64,000 bases of DNA. Origin: Clostridium estertheticum (GTDB lineage Bacteria > Bacillota > Clostridia > Clostridiales > Clostridiaceae). Below are positions 45,023-54,226 of this stretch, one piece after another. Each line of letters opens with the position of its first letter. Position 1 is the first letter of the stretch. The stretch covers positions 4,490,501-4,554,500 of the forward strand of contig NZ_CP086239.1 of NCBI RefSeq assembly GCF_026650985.1, written 5' to 3'. The notes under the pieces are model-generated. The model was not told the DNA's origin. It saw only the letters and a program-made list of their open reading frames with translations, and ran no database searches. The translations under genes were made by a program, and so were the position numbers.

Positions 45023-46945
45023 ATGAATAATAAATTGTCAAAGGGTGCATACGGTGGCGTATCTGGTAAAGATTATGTTCCATACGTTTCAACTGGTTCT
45101 AAATCTGGTGGAAACGTTGTCGTATTAATAATTGGTATTTTTTTAGCTGCTTTGTTCGCGGCATCAACTGCCTATTCAGGTATGAAATCAGGGCTTACAG
45201 TTGCGGCTGGTATACCCGGATCTATAATAGGTTCAGCATTTATAGCTTTATTTGCTAAGCAAAAAGGTATACTTGGGAAGAATTTATTACAAGGCATGTC
45301 AAGTGGTGGAGAATCTGTTGCTAGTGGTATAATATTTGTTTTACCTGCAATTCTTTTAATAGGTTCTAAAGTTACTTTCCTCGAAGGTTTGGTTGTTGGT
45401 GTGGGCGGAGTTTTATTCGGTATAGGGATAGCTTCTCTTGTTCACAATTACTTAATGATTGAAGAACACGGTAAATTAATGTACCCTGAATCAATGGCTA
45501 TAGCTGAAACACTTGTTGCTTCAGAAGGAACTGGAGAAACCATGAAGTACATGGGAATAGGGTTCGGAATAGGCGGTATTATAACTGTTGTAACTAGTTC
45601 TTTTTTGAATGTAGCTAACAACGTTATAAGTTATGTAAATGAATCTTTCTACAAGTGGAAATTTGAAGTCGAAGTTAATCCTCTATTATTAGGTATAGGA
45701 TTTATAGTTGGCATAGATGTTTCTTTAACTATGTTTGCTGGTTCTATATTATCTAACTTCGGTATTATGCCTTTAATAGGATATTTCGTTAATCTTGGAA
45801 GAAACGGAGCAACTGTATGGAATGATCCTAGTGTTGCTATAAATGCTATGCAAGTTAAAGATATAGCAGGTAGTTATGTGAAATATATCGGTGCTGGTAT
45901 GATGCTTTCTGGTGGTTTTATAGGTGCTATAAAGCTTATACCTACAATAATATCTTCTATAAAGGAAACTATGAATGCCAAGTCTTCAAATGGTAATGGT
46001 AGTTCATCTGCTGGAAACATGATATTGCTTAGTGGTATAGTAATAGCTTTCATAGGAGGATTTTTGATATCTGGTGGTAATATATTAATGGCAATAACTG
46101 CTTCTGTATTATCATTATTCTTATCACTCTTATTTGCTATAGTTTCTGGTCGTTTAACAGGTACTATAGGAACTTCAAATCTTCCTGTATCTGGAATGAC
46201 AATAGCTTCTATAGTTGTTGTAACATTATTATTTGTTGTAATGGGATGGAAAAATCCTGCAAACAACAAATCACTACTTTTATTTGGTACATTTATAGTT
46301 ACTGTTATATCTGTAGCGGCTGGTTATTGTCAATCTCAAAAAGTTACTTACATAGTAGGTGGCGACAAAAATGAAATGCAAAAATATTATGCTATAGCTG
46401 GTATAGTAGGTGTTGTAGTAGTTATTGGTACTATATTATTACTTTCGAGTAAACTTGCAATGACTGGCGATAATGTTCAGTTTGCATTACCTCAAGCTAA
46501 CTTAATGGCAACGTTAACTGCTGGTATAATGTCAGGCAAATTACCTTGGGTTATGGTAATTGCTGGTATTGTTATGGGAATTGTTTTATATATATTAAAG
46601 CTTCCTGTAATGACAATTGCTATAGGATTCTACTTACCGATAGCTACAAATTCTATAATATTAGTAGGCGCGTTAGTTCGTTTATTTATAGAGAAAACTT
46701 CTAAATCTAAACAAGATAAAGAAGTTAAAATTGAGAATGGTATAGGATTATCGTCTGGTCTTGTTGCTGGTGGTTCAATAATTGGACTTATAGGTATTGT
46801 ACTTCAAGTATTGAAAGTTATAAAAGGAAATGGACCAAGCGGTTTTGCTGCTTCTAATGGAATGGCATTCGTAATATTAGCAGTTATGATAATTGCTACT
46901 ATAATACCTATAATGAGAAGTAAGGTAAGCAATGCTAAAAAATAA
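45023..46945 (+). CDS. OPT family oligopeptide transporter
   Basis: 640-residue polytopic membrane protein of the OPT family (peptides, siderophore-like or metal-chelate substrates). About 14 or more hydrophobic helices, the N-terminal AYGGVSGKDYVPYVS segment of the bacterial subgroup, SAYSGMKSGLTVAAGIPGS, and MSSGGESVASGIIF. A Lys/Glu-rich cytoplasmic loop lies near residues 560-570. SD AAGGAGG before ATG 45023. It overlaps the PqqD-like gene by 14 nt, so the two are coupled. Codons are biased to GGT/GCT/TCT-rich use, unlike neighbours, suggesting good expression. Substrate unknown. Confidence 0.9.
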   Translation: MNNKLSKGAYGGVSGKDYVPYVSTGSKSGGNVVVLIIGIFLAALFAASTAYSGMKSGLTVAAGIPGSIIGSAFIALFAKQKGILGKNLLQGMSSGGESVASGIIFVLPAILLIGSKVTFLEGLVVGVGGVLFGIGIASLVHNYLMIEEHGKLMYPESMAIAETLVASEGTGETMKYMGIGFGIGGIITVVTSSFLNVANNVISYVNESFYKWKFEVEVNPLLLGIGFIVGIDVSLTMFAGSILSNFGIMPLIGYFVNLGRNGATVWNDPSVAINAMQVKDIAGSYVKYIGAGMMLSGGFIGAIKLIPTIISSIKETMNAKSSNGNGSSSAGNMILLSGIVIAFIGGFLISGGNILMAITASVLSLFLSLLFAIVSGRLTGTIGTSNLPVSGMTIASIVVVTLLFVVMGWKNPANNKSLLLFGTFIVTVISVAAGYCQSQKVTYIVGGDKNEMQKYYAIAGIVGVVVVIGTILLLSSKLAMTGDNVQFALPQANLMATLTAGIMSGKLPWVMVIAGIVMGIVLYILKLPVMTIAIGFYLPIATNSIILVGALVRLFIEKTSKSKQDKEVKIENGIGLSSGLVAGGSIIGLIGIVLQVLKVIKGNGPSGFAASNGMAFVILAVMIIATIIPIMRSKVSNAKK

Positions 46946-47282
46946 TGAAGATGTTTTAAATATAATATTTAAAATTTTTGATGATTTAGAGTATGAAATA
47001 AATAAAGAAAACATTGTGACTATACTTGAAAAACAAGATCATAAAGTCCAAAAGTTCTTTAGAAAACTTAATTTCAGGATTCCAGAGTATAAAAAGACTT
47101 CTTTAGATGAGTATGGAAGTTGTGTGTTTTTACAAATAGATGGCAAGAAAACTGTAAAAGATATTGGAGAAAATCTAGAATTAAAGTATGGAGATAAAGC
47201 TCACCCACTTTATGAAAGATTATTGTTGTTCTTAAACCATATCGATGTTAATTGTCACTATATAGAAAAAACGAATTTATAA
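46932..47282 (+). CDS. PqqD-like (RiPP recognition element) protein
   Basis: 116 residues. The C-terminal half, SCVFLQIDGKKTVKDIGENL followed by a helix with HPLYERLLLFLNHI, has the winged-helix PqqD signature; the first 55 residues form an extra charged helical region. PqqD-like domains bind leader peptides of ribosomally made, modified peptides, but no precursor or radical-SAM enzyme is seen nearby. ATG 46932 is inside the OPT coding region, with AAGGTAAG as ribosome binding site, so expression is tied to the transporter. A strong terminator follows. The pairing with OPT suggests a role in peptide or cofactor uptake; this is inference. Confidence 0.75.
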   Translation: MLKNNEDVLNIIFKIFDDLEYEINKENIVTILEKQDHKVQKFFRKLNFRIPEYKKTSLDEYGSCVFLQIDGKKTVKDIGENLELKYGDKAHPLYERLLLFLNHIDVNCHYIEKTNL

Positions 47283-47284
47283 TA

Positions 47285-47325
47285 CAAAAGATGGCACTGT
47301 ATTGTAGTTGCCATCTTTTGTTATT
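47285..47325 (+). terminator. Terminator after the OPT-PqqD pair
   Basis: CAAAAGATGGCA (47285-47296) pairs with TGCCATCTTTTG (47309-47320), followed by TTATT. Confidence 0.85.
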
Positions 47326-47403
47326 AGGAAGATAGACAGGACATGTTTGAAAAGACATCTTAAAAGGTTTAAGCTAGAATAAAAGACTTGTATGCTACAA
47401 AAA

Positions 47404-47514
47404 TAGACACAAAAACTATTTAATGTTATAATTTAACTACGGAATAAAACATTAGATTAAATAATAAATATAAAAATATAAGTTAAGAGCCGTTATGGCT
47501 CTTAACTGTTTTTT
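47404..47514 (+). ncRNA. Candidate small RNA or attenuated leader before pepV
   Basis: TAGACA (47404-47409), exactly 17 nt, TATAAT (47427-47432) predicts a start near 47439. A textbook terminator follows: AGTTAAGAGCC (47481-47491), loop GTTAT, GGCTCTTAACT, GTTTTTT (to 47514). The transcript would be about 75 nt, with no open frame of note. It may be an independent sRNA or a leader whose terminator controls pepV (ATG 47643). Confidence 0.6.
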
Positions 47515-47642
47515 AGGAGATATTTATGACAGGTTAGTTATGTTTCTAAGATATTTATCAATGCAAGGATGGATAACTTTTGAAAAATAATAAAAATAAT
47601 AATAAAACATACAGTAATCTACTTTAAGAGAGGGGAAAGAAT

Positions 47643-49034
47643 ATGAAATTAAATAAATTAATTGATGACATGAAAGAGGACATTATTAAATCTACACAAG
47701 AAATTATAAAAATAAAAAGTGTAGAAAGTGAACCTAAACCAGGGATGCCGTTTGGTGAAGGCGTAGCTAAATCACTAGAGTGTGCGTTAGGCGTTGCAAA
47801 GAGATTAGGACTTCATACAGTTAATGTAGATGGTTATGTAGGGTATGCAGAGTATGGCACGGGTGATGATTATGTTTTAGCATTAGGACATTTAGATATA
47901 GTTCCTGAAGGTGATGGATGGATTTACCCACCTTATGGCGCAGAAATTCATGATGGAAAAATGTATGGACGTGGAACTACGGATGATAAAGGACCAATAA
48001 TGGCAACGCTATTTGGTTTGAAAGCAATAAAAGATGCACAATTACCTGTATCTAAGAGAATTAGAGTTTTATTTGGTACTAATGAAGAAACAGGAAGTAA
48101 GGAACTTGATCATTACTTAGAAAAAGAAAAACCGCCAGTTGCTGGTTTTACACCAGATGCTGATTATCCAATAATTAATGGAGAAAAAGGTATAACTATT
48201 TTTGATATTGTAAAGGATTTTAATAATATAAATAAAGGTGAAAATATTATAAAATATATCAAGGGTGGTCAAGTTTCTAACATGGTACCTGATTATTGTG
48301 AAGCAGGAATTATTTCTACTAATGCTAATGTTATAGTTAAATTATTAAGGACTTTTATAAAAGATACTGATTATAAATTATCAGCAGTGGTTAATACAAA
48401 TCTTATAATAATTAAATCTATAGGTGAAGCAGCTCATGGAAGCACACCAGAATTTGGTAAAAATGCAATAATGCAATTATTACAATTTCTAGGAACCATA
48501 AATCTTGACTCAAATGATGCATCAGAATTAGTGAAATTTTTAAATGAAAATATAGGGACAGAGACGCATGGTGAATCTTTTGGTGTTTGCCTTGAGGATA
48601 AGATTTCAGGAAAGTTATCGTTTAATGTTGGAGTTATAAATATGGATAAGAATTCTGCTACGATAACATTGAATTTAAGGTATCCTGTAACAAACAAATT
48701 GGAGGATATGATGACTCCATTTAATGAAAAAATAAAAGGTACTGGATTAAGAGTAGAAAAATTTGTACATCAAGAGCCATTATACTTTCCACCAGATAGT
48801 CCAATTATAAAAACACTCCAAAAGGTTTATACTGAGCAAACGGGAAAAGAAGCTACATTGGTATCTATAGGTGGAGGCACTTATGCTAAAGAAATGCCTA
48901 ATATTGTAGCTTTTGGACCAATGTTTCCAGGAGAACCAGATACTATTCATAAACAAAATGAATATATTACAATAGATAATTTAATTAAAAATGCTAAAAT
49001 ATATGCCCATGCATTGTATGAACTTGCAAAATAA
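47643..49034 (+). CDS. pepV: Dipeptidase PepV/Sapep (M20)
   Basis: 463-residue M20-family metallodipeptidase. Metal and catalytic motifs: ALGHLDIVPEGDGW, GRGTTDDKGPIMA (Asp, Lys), GTNEETGS (Glu-Glu) and the late GGTYAKEMPNIVAFGPMFPGE segment. The lid domain (about 180-360) lies in the middle, as in PepV. Hydrolyses dipeptides, often with broad or beta-Ala/D-residue tolerance, in the cytoplasm. SD GAGAGGGG before ATG 47643. A terminator and then an Ala-Glu epimerase follow; together they could recycle cell-wall peptides. Confidence 0.92.
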   Translation: MKLNKLIDDMKEDIIKSTQEIIKIKSVESEPKPGMPFGEGVAKSLECALGVAKRLGLHTVNVDGYVGYAEYGTGDDYVLALGHLDIVPEGDGWIYPPYGAEIHDGKMYGRGTTDDKGPIMATLFGLKAIKDAQLPVSKRIRVLFGTNEETGSKELDHYLEKEKPPVAGFTPDADYPIINGEKGITIFDIVKDFNNINKGENIIKYIKGGQVSNMVPDYCEAGIISTNANVIVKLLRTFIKDTDYKLSAVVNTNLIIIKSIGEAAHGSTPEFGKNAIMQLLQFLGTINLDSNDASELVKFLNENIGTETHGESFGVCLEDKISGKLSFNVGVINMDKNSATITLNLRYPVTNKLEDMMTPFNEKIKGTGLRVEKFVHQEPLYFPPDSPIIKTLQKVYTEQTGKEATLVSIGGGTYAKEMPNIVAFGPMFPGEPDTIHKQNEYITIDNLIKNAKIYAHALYELAK

Positions 49035-49089
49035 ATATATACATTATTTCACAAGATATATATCTTAGTAAATAATAAATAACCTTTAG

Positions 49090-49121
49090 ACCTATGTCTT
49101 ATAAAATAAGATATAGGTTTT
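49090..49121 (+). terminator. Terminator after pepV
   Basis: ACCTATGTCTTAT pairs with ATAAGATATAGGT (one G-T) around AAA, then TTT. Moderate T run. Confidence 0.7.
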
Positions 49122-49305
49122 AGTATTCTTATGAGGTTGAATTTTATAAAACAAATTAATTGTGAATTTGTGTAAAGCCGTAGAATTAAACTGGACATAG
49201 AGGTATAATAGAATATTATACTATAAATAACTTTCATAACATTGTATAAATAAATTAAATAACATAAAAACTATAAAAAATATAGTTCTTTAGCGAGGGA
49301 TAATT

Positions 49306-50394
49306 ATGAAAATACAAGATATTAAGATGGGTAGAATTAGTACTCCGCTGAAACACGGATATAAAGTAGGAAAGAGAATGCTTACATTTTCCGATGAAAT
49401 AGTTATAAAAATGATTACAGATACAGGAGAAGTAGGTTATGGTAGCGCTGCACCAACACCGTTTATAACAGGGGAAACAGACAACTCAATAATTGGAGCT
49501 ATAAATTATATTAAACCTGAAATTATAGGCTTGGATATTGAAAATATTGAAGAAATTATGAAGGTGCTTCATAATTCTATTCATGGTAATAATAGCGCAA
49601 AAGCCGCTATTGATATAGCTATATATGATTTGCTTTGCAAGAAATATGGAATACCACTTTATAAATTTTTGGGTGGTTATAAGACTTCATTAACTACAGA
49701 TCTTACTATAGTAAATGATACAGTAGAGCAAATGGTAGGGAAATCTTTAAAAGCTGTAATGGATGGTTATACTTGTTTAAAGGTCAAAGTTGGGAATCAT
49801 GTGGATTTTGATATAGAGAAAGTTAAGGCAGTAAGAAAAGCAGTAAGACGTGGAATAAAGATAAGGGTAGACGCTAATCAAGGTTGGAGACCTAAGGAAG
49901 CTGTAAGCATTATTAGAAAATTTGAAGATATGGGGCTTGATATTGAGTTTGTTGAGCAACCGGTTAATGCCTGGGATATAGATGGACTAAAATATGTTAC
50001 AGACAATGTTTCTACAAAGATTCTTGCAGACGAAGCAGTTTTTGGACCATCAGATGCTTTTAAGATAATTGAAAAAAGAGCAGCAGATCTCATAAGTATA
50101 AAACTTATGAAATGCGGAGGCATTAATAACGCAATAAAGATATATAACATGGCAGAAAATATGGGTATAAGATGCATGATGGGATGTATGTTAGAAAATA
50201 GAATAGGTATAACAGCAGCAGCTAGTTTTGCAGCATCAAAGTCTAACTTGGTTAAAGCAGATTTGGATACTATGTTGTACTTTGATAAGTGTGCAATAGT
50301 TGGTGGTGCAGCTGTAGAAGGTAATACTATAACTATTAACGATTCCCCGGGTCTTGGTATTTCAGATATCATTGGATGGAATGAAATTTCTTAG
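49306..50394 (+). CDS. L-Ala-D/L-Glu epimerase (enolase superfamily)
   Basis: 362 residues of the enolase superfamily, muconate-lactonising subgroup. KxK (Lys159, Lys161) and Lys266 are the acid/base residues; Asp189, Glu217 and Asp242 bind Mg2+. A DLD motif (Asp319, Asp321) matches the specificity-determining pair of Ala-Glu epimerases that holds the dipeptide amino group. Epimerises L-Ala-D-Glu, a murein dipeptide, so it can be used as an ordinary dipeptide. SD GAGGG before ATG 49306. Located next to PepV, it probably feeds PepV-type hydrolysis. Confidence 0.85.
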   Translation: MKIQDIKMGRISTPLKHGYKVGKRMLTFSDEIVIKMITDTGEVGYGSAAPTPFITGETDNSIIGAINYIKPEIIGLDIENIEEIMKVLHNSIHGNNSAKAAIDIAIYDLLCKKYGIPLYKFLGGYKTSLTTDLTIVNDTVEQMVGKSLKAVMDGYTCLKVKVGNHVDFDIEKVKAVRKAVRRGIKIRVDANQGWRPKEAVSIIRKFEDMGLDIEFVEQPVNAWDIDGLKYVTDNVSTKILADEAVFGPSDAFKIIEKRAADLISIKLMKCGGINNAIKIYNMAENMGIRCMMGCMLENRIGITAAASFAASKSNLVKADLDTMLYFDKCAIVGGAAVEGNTITINDSPGLGISDIIGWNEIS

Positions 50395-50457
50395 ATATAT
50401 GTATATTTATTTTAGAGTTAAGTAGATCAAAAATAACAAGCAAATGAGGTGGCAGTT

Positions 50458-52647
50458 TTGAATAATAATGAATATGATATGGAGGCTAGTTCGGTGGAAG
50501 TCGAATTAAAGAAGCAGTTAGAGTTTAATATAGAAGAAGATAAATTAAGGTCTGTTGTTGACATCATTAGTGAAGAAATTTTAAAATATATTGAGAAGAG
50601 AAAGGAAATTACAAAATATATTTTAGAATATAGAAAAAAAGTAATTGAAGACTATAGAGATGATGAAGATATGGTGATAGAGTATTTTGATCATGAGATA
50701 TATGTGAAAGAAGAGGCGTTTAAAACTATTGATAGAAGACTTAAGGAGTTAACTGCACTTAAAAGCTCCCCTTATTTTGGAAGAATAGATTTTTCTGAAG
50801 AAGATTATGGTATAAATGAAATGTATGTAGGAAGATTTGGGGTTACGCCAGACAATACTTATGAACCTTTAGTAGTAGATTGGAGAGCTCCTGTTGCATC
50901 TTTATTTTACACTGGGTCTCTAGGAGAGGCATTTTATGACGCACCAAAAGAAAAAATAGCAGTGAATATTTTAGCTAAAAGGCAATATATAATAAAAAAA
51001 GAAAAGCTTAAAGGCATGTTTGACTCAGCACTAGATATAAAGGATGAAATACTACAAATGGTGCTTAGTGGGAATGCGGGTGAAAAGCTCAAAGATATAA
51101 TAATGACAATACAAAAGGAACAGGATGATTTAATAAGACAACCAAGAACAAAAACTATTGTAGTTGATGGTGTTGCTGGTAGCGGAAAAACAACTATAGC
51201 TCTTCATAGGGTTGCATATTTACTTTATAATTATAGGAAAATACTTGAAGATAAGGTTTTAATATTAGGACCTAATAATGTATTTATAGAATATATATCA
51301 ACAGTCTTACCGAGCCTTGGTGAATCAGGGGTTAAGCAAACAACATTTAGAGACTTTGCTTTTGATATTTTAGAACTTAAAGAAGTAATGAGTCTAAAAG
51401 AATACATGGAAAAAGTGCTTAGTGGAGAAAAAGAATTTTCAAAAGACATAACATATAAAAATTCTATAGATTATAAAAACTTCATTGATGAAGCTGTAGA
51501 AAAATTGGATATTGAATATTTTAAGATGAAGGACTTATTCTTTATGGATGAATTAGTAATATCTAAAGAAGACATAAAAGAAATGTTCCATAATTATTAT
51601 AAAACCATGCCTTTATTCAGAAGAAGTAAGAAAATTAGAAGAATTATATTTTCCAAAATTACTGATGCTAGGGATGAAAAAGTTAGAGTTATACAAAAGG
51701 AATATGATAAGACCGTTTTTTCTTTATCCGAGGAAGAAAAGGATTTAAAAATAAATGATTTAGATTTTAATAGAAGACTTAATATTAGAGAAGTTATAAG
51801 AGCAGTATTGGTGCTGAAAAGAAGCCTTACCTGGCTCGATAATGGAAACTGTGTTGATTTATATAACAAGATCAACGGGTATAAAAGATTAACTGAAAAT
51901 GATTTAGGTGGTATCTTATATTTTAAGATTAAGCTTGAAGGAACAAAAATATCTGAGCAAATAAAACATGTAGTAATAGATGAAGCTCAGGATTATAATG
52001 AACTTCAGTTCTTAGTCATAAAGGAATTAACAGGGTGTAGTTCTTTAACTATAGTTGGGGATAGCAATCAAAGGTTAATACCATACGACGGAGAATTACC
52101 TATGCATGATATGAAAAATATACTTCCCAATTGTAATGTTCAGGAGTTTAGATTAAATACTAGTTATAGATCTACAAAAGAAATTATGGAGTATGCTAAT
52201 AAATATTTAGATGCTGATCCCATTGTTCCAATAGTAAGAAGTGGCGAACCCGTAAGAGAAATGTTAATTTCAAGCAGAGATGAATTTAAGAAATTTGTAC
52301 TAGATAAAATTGATGATCTTAAAAATAAAACTTACGAAAACATTGCGATTATCTGTAAAGATATAAAAGAATCAGAAGATATATTTACACTAATTAATGG
52401 AAATGAAAATGTTAAAATTATAGATAAGGAAAATGACATATATCACAGTGGAATTGTAGTGTTACCATCATATTTTGCTAAAGGACTCGAATTTGATGCA
52501 GTTATTATGGTCTTAGATGAGCCTAAAGATGTCAGTGATCATAAATTGGATAATGGTTTAAGTGAATATAAACAAGAAGATAAACTTAGGTACGTGATGG
52601 CAACTAGAGCATTACATGAACTTCAAGTGATTAAGAAGAATTTTTAA
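50458..52647 (+). CDS. helD: HelD-like RNA polymerase recycling motor (UvrD/Rep superfamily)
   Basis: About 730 residues. Superfamily 1 helicase motifs are present: VAGSGKTTIALHRVAYLL (Walker A), VIDEAQDYNELQF (Walker B), NTSYRSTKEIMEYA, and a C-terminal YVMATRALHELQVI. The first 150 residues are a charged coiled-coil with FGRIDFSEEDYG, as in HelD, which pries stalled RNA polymerase off DNA. The TTG at 50458 is preferred because GAGGTGG (50446-50452) sits at the right distance; the GTG at 50449 overlaps that site. The next candidate is an ATG at 50476. Ends at a strong terminator. Confidence 0.85.
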   Translation: MNNNEYDMEASSVEVELKKQLEFNIEEDKLRSVVDIISEEILKYIEKRKEITKYILEYRKKVIEDYRDDEDMVIEYFDHEIYVKEEAFKTIDRRLKELTALKSSPYFGRIDFSEEDYGINEMYVGRFGVTPDNTYEPLVVDWRAPVASLFYTGSLGEAFYDAPKEKIAVNILAKRQYIIKKEKLKGMFDSALDIKDEILQMVLSGNAGEKLKDIIMTIQKEQDDLIRQPRTKTIVVDGVAGSGKTTIALHRVAYLLYNYRKILEDKVLILGPNNVFIEYISTVLPSLGESGVKQTTFRDFAFDILELKEVMSLKEYMEKVLSGEKEFSKDITYKNSIDYKNFIDEAVEKLDIEYFKMKDLFFMDELVISKEDIKEMFHNYYKTMPLFRRSKKIRRIIFSKITDARDEKVRVIQKEYDKTVFSLSEEEKDLKINDLDFNRRLNIREVIRAVLVLKRSLTWLDNGNCVDLYNKINGYKRLTENDLGGILYFKIKLEGTKISEQIKHVVIDEAQDYNELQFLVIKELTGCSSLTIVGDSNQRLIPYDGELPMHDMKNILPNCNVQEFRLNTSYRSTKEIMEYANKYLDADPIVPIVRSGEPVREMLISSRDEFKKFVLDKIDDLKNKTYENIAIICKDIKESEDIFTLINGNENVKIIDKENDIYHSGIVVLPSYFAKGLEFDAVIMVLDEPKDVSDHKLDNGLSEYKQEDKLRYVMATRALHELQVIKKNF

Positions 52648-52700
52648 AAAGTTTGGATAGTAGAACGTTCATTAACAGTTTCTGCTATCCAAACTTTTTT
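52646..52700 (+). terminator. Terminator after helD
   Basis: AAAAAGTTTGGATAG (52646-52660) pairs with CTATCCAAACTTTTT (up to 52698), with a short TAGA/TCT extension and a loop of about 20 nt containing GAACGTTC. The T run follows. Confidence 0.85.
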
Positions 52701-52730
52701 ATGTTTTTTTTATTTAGAAAGGGGTTTTAA

Positions 52731-53405
52731 ATGAGTAGACAAAAAAATATGAAAAAGCGAAATGAAATTTTGAGTATTGCCTTTATACTGTTTTCTAAAA
52801 AAGAATATAATGAGGTAGCTATGAAGGATATAGCTGATAATGCTCATATAAGCAAATCTTTGTTGCAATATTATTTTCCACAAAAGAAGGATATTGTCGC
52901 AATTATGCTTACTGATTTGTTACAAAAATCATTTGAATACATTGATTATAGGTTTGTTAATATAAAAAATATTCATCTAAAACTTTCAGTTTATACAAAT
53001 TTATTTTTTTCTGCCATTTTTAAACAAGACCATTTAAAAAAATTTATTAATAATGTAATAAGGAATGAAGACTTGCTTGATTTATGGATTAACATAGTTA
53101 ATGATTGGCTAGATGTTTTAGATGACACAAAGTTGAAAAATGATATAAAAGATCATTATTTAATTGCACTAACTTTTTCTATGTCCGGAGGTAGCAAACT
53201 TCTATCCAAAGATAATTTGGAGGTTTCAGGAAAATATATTGCTCGAATTATGATAATCACTTTTATGAATATTTCAGATAATTCTAACAGTGAAATTGGA
53301 CAAATTATTGAACAAACAGAGGATTTAGTTACGAATACGAATATAAAAGACTTCGAGGAGTATTATCAGAAAAGATTAATTTGGTATGTAAATAAAGAAG
53401 AATAA
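52731..53405 (+). CDS. TetR family regulator
   Basis: 224 residues. HTH at about 12-55 (AFILFSKKEYNEVAMKDIAD followed by AHISKSLLQYYFPQKKD), typical of TetR. The C-terminal domain is Phe/Leu/Asn rich and has no recognised ligand signature. SD AAAGGGG before ATG 52731. It precedes a gene whose promoter and ribosome binding site lie in a 58-bp perfect palindrome, a likely operator for this protein. The regulated membrane protein starts 81 nt after its stop. Confidence 0.88.
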   Translation: MSRQKNMKKRNEILSIAFILFSKKEYNEVAMKDIADNAHISKSLLQYYFPQKKDIVAIMLTDLLQKSFEYIDYRFVNIKNIHLKLSVYTNLFFSAIFKQDHLKKFINNVIRNEDLLDLWINIVNDWLDVLDDTKLKNDIKDHYLIALTFSMSGGSKLLSKDNLEVSGKYIARIMIITFMNISDNSNSEIGQIIEQTEDLVTNTNIKDFEEYYQKRLIWYVNKEE

Positions 53406-53423
53406 TTATTTCTTATATTTTAG

Positions 53424-53452
53424 TTGACAACATCTCCTTAATTTAATACTAT
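53424..53452 (+). promoter_or_regulatory. Promoter of the 53487 membrane protein
   Basis: TTGACA (53424-53429), 17 nt, TACTAT (53447-53452). The predicted start is just past the palindrome centre, so a transcript from here carries only the right arm, with its ribosome binding site free. Confidence 0.75.
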
Positions 53453-53484
53453 ACATGTATAGTATTAAATTAAGGAGATGTTGT
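53427..53484. repeat. 58-bp perfect palindrome over promoter and ribosome binding site
   Basis: Every base of 53427-53455 is complementary to 53484-53456, with no spacer; centre ATACA/TGTAT. The left arm holds most of the promoter, the right arm the AAGGAG ribosome binding site of the gene at 53487. Probable TetR operator. Confidence 0.95.
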
Positions 53485-53486
53485 TT

Positions 53487-54224
53487 ATGGTTCAGGAAAT
53501 TATTAAATCTTATACTAATAACCCAAGTTTAGTAATAATATCTGCAATTACGTTTTTAATTGGTTATATAGAGTATATCTATAGTTTTGCTTTAGTAATC
53601 AAAGAAAAAAGTGCTCCATTTCCTATTTGGATGCACACGTTCTATTTTGCCCATGATACTACAGGGGCAGTAATATTCTTCTTATTGGCTAAAAATAATC
53701 AGTGGTTTTGGTTTTTTACAGTTGCGTCAATTGCATTAGTAATTTGGAATTTATTTGAGGTATTTAACTTATATATGGCTGTAAAAGTTGAACGTCAAGA
53801 TATTTGGGGCAAATATTATAAAGAACATGTTACTGTAAAACAAGCTATTTTTCGTATCGTTGGACAAATTATGTTAATGTATTGTGTTGTAAATCTTTTT
53901 CGTGTATTTATGAATGATGCTGTTATGCTTAAATGGTTTGCATTTACGAACATTCTTATGGCTACAGGTCCTGGATATTTATGGAGTGAACGCCAAGCAC
54001 GAAAAGGAACTTCAGTCGGTTTAGCTATAACAATTTTAATTGGTACAATAATTACATTCCTTCCTGGTGGGATTGGTATGTGGACAACGGCCTCAACATA
54101 TTTTGACAAACCATGGTTTTATATTACAGGTATTGTAGTTGTACTTTTCGCACTAAAAAATGTTTTCTTAGTATTAAGTTTTCCACCTAAAAAAAGTGAA
54201 TCTGGAAAAAGAGTTATATGGTAA
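53487..54224 (+). CDS. Polytopic membrane protein of unknown function
   Basis: 245 residues with about seven hydrophobic helices (roughly 13-33, 40-65, 70-95, 117-140, 145-165, 175-195, 205-225). Notable segments are WMHTFYFAHDTTGA, FEVFNLYMAVKVER, and a basic tail ending KSESGKRVIW. I do not recognise the family. An ATG at 53478 is in frame but touches the AAGGAG at 53472-53477; the ATG at 53487 is well spaced and is used. It is likely repressed by the TetR protein upstream through the palindrome. It ends 2 nt before a convergent minus-strand gene, with no clear terminator between. Confidence 0.75.
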   Translation: MVQEIIKSYTNNPSLVIISAITFLIGYIEYIYSFALVIKEKSAPFPIWMHTFYFAHDTTGAVIFFLLAKNNQWFWFFTVASIALVIWNLFEVFNLYMAVKVERQDIWGKYYKEHVTVKQAIFRIVGQIMLMYCVVNLFRVFMNDAVMLKWFAFTNILMATGPGYLWSERQARKGTSVGLAITILIGTIITFLPGGIGMWTTASTYFDKPWFYITGIVVVLFALKNVFLVLSFPPKKSESGKRVIW

Positions 54225-54226
54225 TA

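Noticed and set aside
52663-52670. GAACGTTC as a LexA box near the helD terminator
   Set aside because: The 4-nt spacer of the consensus is absent, and it lies in a terminator loop.
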